A stretch of 64,000 nucleotides of DNA from Gammaproteobacteria bacterium (lineage in GTDB: Bacteria; Pseudomonadota; Gammaproteobacteria; Nevskiales; Nevskiaceae). Positions 62,549-64,000 of this stretch are shown here, piece after piece. Every line of letters begins with the position of its first letter. Positions within the stretch are counted from its first letter, which is position 1. Location: NCBI GenBank assembly GCA_026398875.1, contig JAPLSB010000017.1:1-64000 (forward strand). The letters run 5' to 3'. Under the pieces are notes generated by a model. It saw only the letters and a program-made list of their open reading frames with translations, did no database searches and was not told the origin of the DNA. The position numbers and the translations under genes are program-made.

Positions 62549-63688
62549 TCAGTGGTCGCTCGGTGCCCACCAGGGCTTCAGCGCTTCCTGCGTCGGCTGG
62601 TGGTCATAGCCGAGCGCCTCGGCCACCGCCTTGTAGGTCACGCGGCCGAGATGCACGTTCAGCCCTTCGCGCAGGTTCGGATCGTCGAGCAGCGCGCGCT
62701 TGTAGCCCTTGTCGGCCAGCGCCACCGTGAACGGCATCGTGGCGTTGGTCAGCGCGAACGTCGACGTGCGCGCCACCCCGCCCGGCATGTTGGCCACACA
62801 GTAGTGGACGATGCCTTCCTCGACATAGGTCGGGTTCTGGTGCGTGGTTGCCCGCGAGGTCTCGAAGCAGCCACCCTGATCGATCGCGACATCGACGATC
62901 ACCGCGCCCGGCTTCATCGTCTTCAGCATCGCCCGGGTCACCAGCTTCGGTGCGGCAGCACCCGGCACCAGCACGGCACCGATCACCAGATCGGCATGGC
63001 GCACGGCGGTTTCCAGCGCATCGACGGTCGAATACAGCGTGGTCAGCCGGCCGTCGAAGGCGGTGTCGAGCCAGGCCAGCCGCGGCAGCGAGCGATCGAG
63101 AATGGTCACGTTCGCACCCATGCCGACGGCGATGCGCGCCGCGTTGTAGCCGACCACGCCGCCGCCGATCACGATCACGTCGGCCGGCGCTACACCCGGC
63201 ACGCCACCAAGCAGCACGCCATTGCCGCCCTGCGCCTTTTCCATGGCATGGGCACCGGCCTGGATCGACATCCGGCCCGCGACCTCGCTCATCGGCGCCA
63301 GCAACGGCAGGCCGCCGCGACCATCAGTGACAGTTTCGTAGGCAATTGCGACACAGCCGGAATCGATCAGCGCCTGGGTCTGAGCAGGATCGGGCGCCAG
63401 ATGCAGGTAGGTGAACAGCACCTGGCCTTCGCGCAGCAGCGCGCATTCGGCAGGCTGCGGTTCCTTGACCTTCACCACCATCTCGGCGCGGGCGAAGATT
63501 TCTTCGGCGCTGTCGACCAGCTCGGCACCGGCGGCTGCGTACTGCGCATCCGGAATGCCGATACCGAGGCCAGCCGCCCGCTGGACGATCACCGCATGGC
63601 CGTGCGCCTTCAGCTCGCGGACACCAGCTGGCGTCAGTCCAACGCGGTACTCATGAACCTTGATTTCTTTCGGTACGCCAATCAGCAT
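62549..63688 (-). CDS. ald: Alanine dehydrogenase
   Basis: 379 residues, start preceded by a strong AGGAG with 7-base spacing. The N terminus [37 protein letters not shown]-binding [15 protein letters not shown] and [14 protein letters not shown] are family hallmarks. It reversibly converts alanine to pyruvate and ammonia with NAD. The cupin gene follows and probably shares its transcript. No Lrp-type regulator is adjacent. Confidence 0.95.
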   Translation of the reverse strand: MLIGVPKEIKVHEYRVGLTPAGVRELKAHGHAVIVQRAAGLGIGIPDAQYAAAGAELVDSAEEIFARAEMVVKVKEPQPAECALLREGQVLFTYLHLAPDPAQTQALIDSGCVAIAYETVTDGRGGLPLLAPMSEVAGRMSIQAGAHAMEKAQGGNGVLLGGVPGVAPADVIVIGGGVVGYNAARIAVGMGANVTILDRSLPRLAWLDTAFDGRLTTLYSTVDALETAVRHADLVIGAVLVPGAAAPKLVTRAMLKTMKPGAVIVDVAIDQGGCFETSRATTHQNPTYVEEGIVHYCVANMPGGVARTSTFALTNATMPFTVALADKGYKRALLDDPNLREGLNVHLGRVTYKAVAEALGYDHQPTQEALKPWWAPSDH

Positions 63689-63882
63689 GCGCCTGCTCCT
63701 GTGATGGCCCTGTGGCTTCGAGTCTAGCGCAGGCCTTCCGAGCCGCTACCGCAGGCTGCAAGCAGAGCATGCCGGCCGCGCGGATACCGCTCGACGGTCT
63801 TCGGAGACGCGCCGCAGCACTGGCCCGGCTGGCATGATCGGCAACCTCGCGATCCACCCGCTCACACGCCCTCGCCCGAACC

Positions 63883-64000
63883 ATGCGCCGCAACATCCGC
63901 TATCACGTCGCCATCCTGTTCGCCGTCGTCGGATTGAGCCTGAGCGGTTATGGCACGTACCGCCTGCAGAAGCTGCCGGTATACAGCGAGCAGGATCTGG
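63883..64000 (+). CDS. Unidentified gene, N-terminal 39 codons
   Basis: The frame from the ATG at 63883 begins MRRNIRYHVAILFAVVGLSL and stays open to the end of the window. A hydrophobic stretch at residues 9-21 suggests a membrane anchor or signal sequence. Too little is present to name it, and the start is a guess. Confidence 0.45.
   Translation, partial: MRRNIRYHVAILFAVVGLSLSGYGTYRLQKLPVYSEQDL

Noticed and set aside
1-64000. tRNA, rRNA, prophage, insertion sequence or riboswitch
   Set aside because: I saw no tRNA-like T-loop pattern, rRNA, transposase, integrase or known riboswitch consensus in the gaps. A covariance-model search could still find small RNAs.

Overview
The window is GC-rich DNA (about 65% by eye) from a gammaproteobacterium. 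The gene order rpoE-rseA-rseB-degP/mucD-(glutaredoxin-like)-...-lepA-lepB-DUF4845-rnc-era-recO-pdxJ-acpS is typical of that class. The glutaredoxin-like gene after mucD, the hopanoid-type transporter pair and the zwf-pgl/edd-eda locus fit a Nevskiales- or Xanthomonadales-like organism. This placement is inference; no rRNA gene or mobile element is present to anchor it.

Layout. 1-600: 5' end of a secreted Calx-beta/SINGG-repeat protein gene that runs off the left edge. 947-7297: leftward housekeeping genes for purine salvage (MTIP, hpt), peptidoglycan recycling (nagZ), a CYTH protein, rlmD, cysM, acpS and pdxJ. 7601-9235: a secreted delta-60-repeat protein with a slippage-prone Gly/Thr tract and a GlyGly-CTERM-like tail, lying between pdxJ and recO. 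9331-14822: recO, era, rnc, DUF4845, lepB, lepA. 14957-32138: an accessory block with three giant secreted repeat-esterases (about 1520, 1193 and 1405 aa) and, between the first two, a TonB-dependent receptor plus a TPR-sulfotransferase on the opposite strand. 32496-37929: bestrophin, glutaredoxin-like protein, a DegP/MucD protease with a lipobox, RseB, RseA and RpoE. The accessory block plus bestrophin therefore separates the envelope-stress genes from lepA.

38043-42681: rightward nadB, mobA, moeA and a downstream gene of unknown function. 42687-49232: EF-hand protein, a NnrU/MddA-like membrane methyltransferase, a 5'-nucleotidase lipoprotein with a cadherin-like domain, an atypical SDR, a small secreted W-x-x-AK repeat protein, a small secreted hypothetical and an ECF sigma factor. 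49237-52074: a transmembrane Ser/Thr kinase next to the sigma factor. 52034-56830: Entner-Doudoroff genes, edd-eda divergent from zwf-pgl. 56946-57485: moaB, flanked by two different palindromic repeat elements. 57626-60957: hpnN divergent from an hpnM/mlaC-like gene. 60988-62203: a membrane protein divergent from a TetR regulator, with two overlapping palindromes between them. 62223-63688: cupin and alanine dehydrogenase. 63883-64000: start of an unidentified gene.

The most distinctive content is the family of signal-peptide-bearing proteins made of about 9-10 immunoglobulin-like SINGG repeats, with or without Calx-beta domains. The three complete members end in an alpha/beta-hydrolase domain. 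Alignment by eye of two paralogues shows paralogous promoter leaders and a chimeric repeat, consistent with unequal recombination inside the array.
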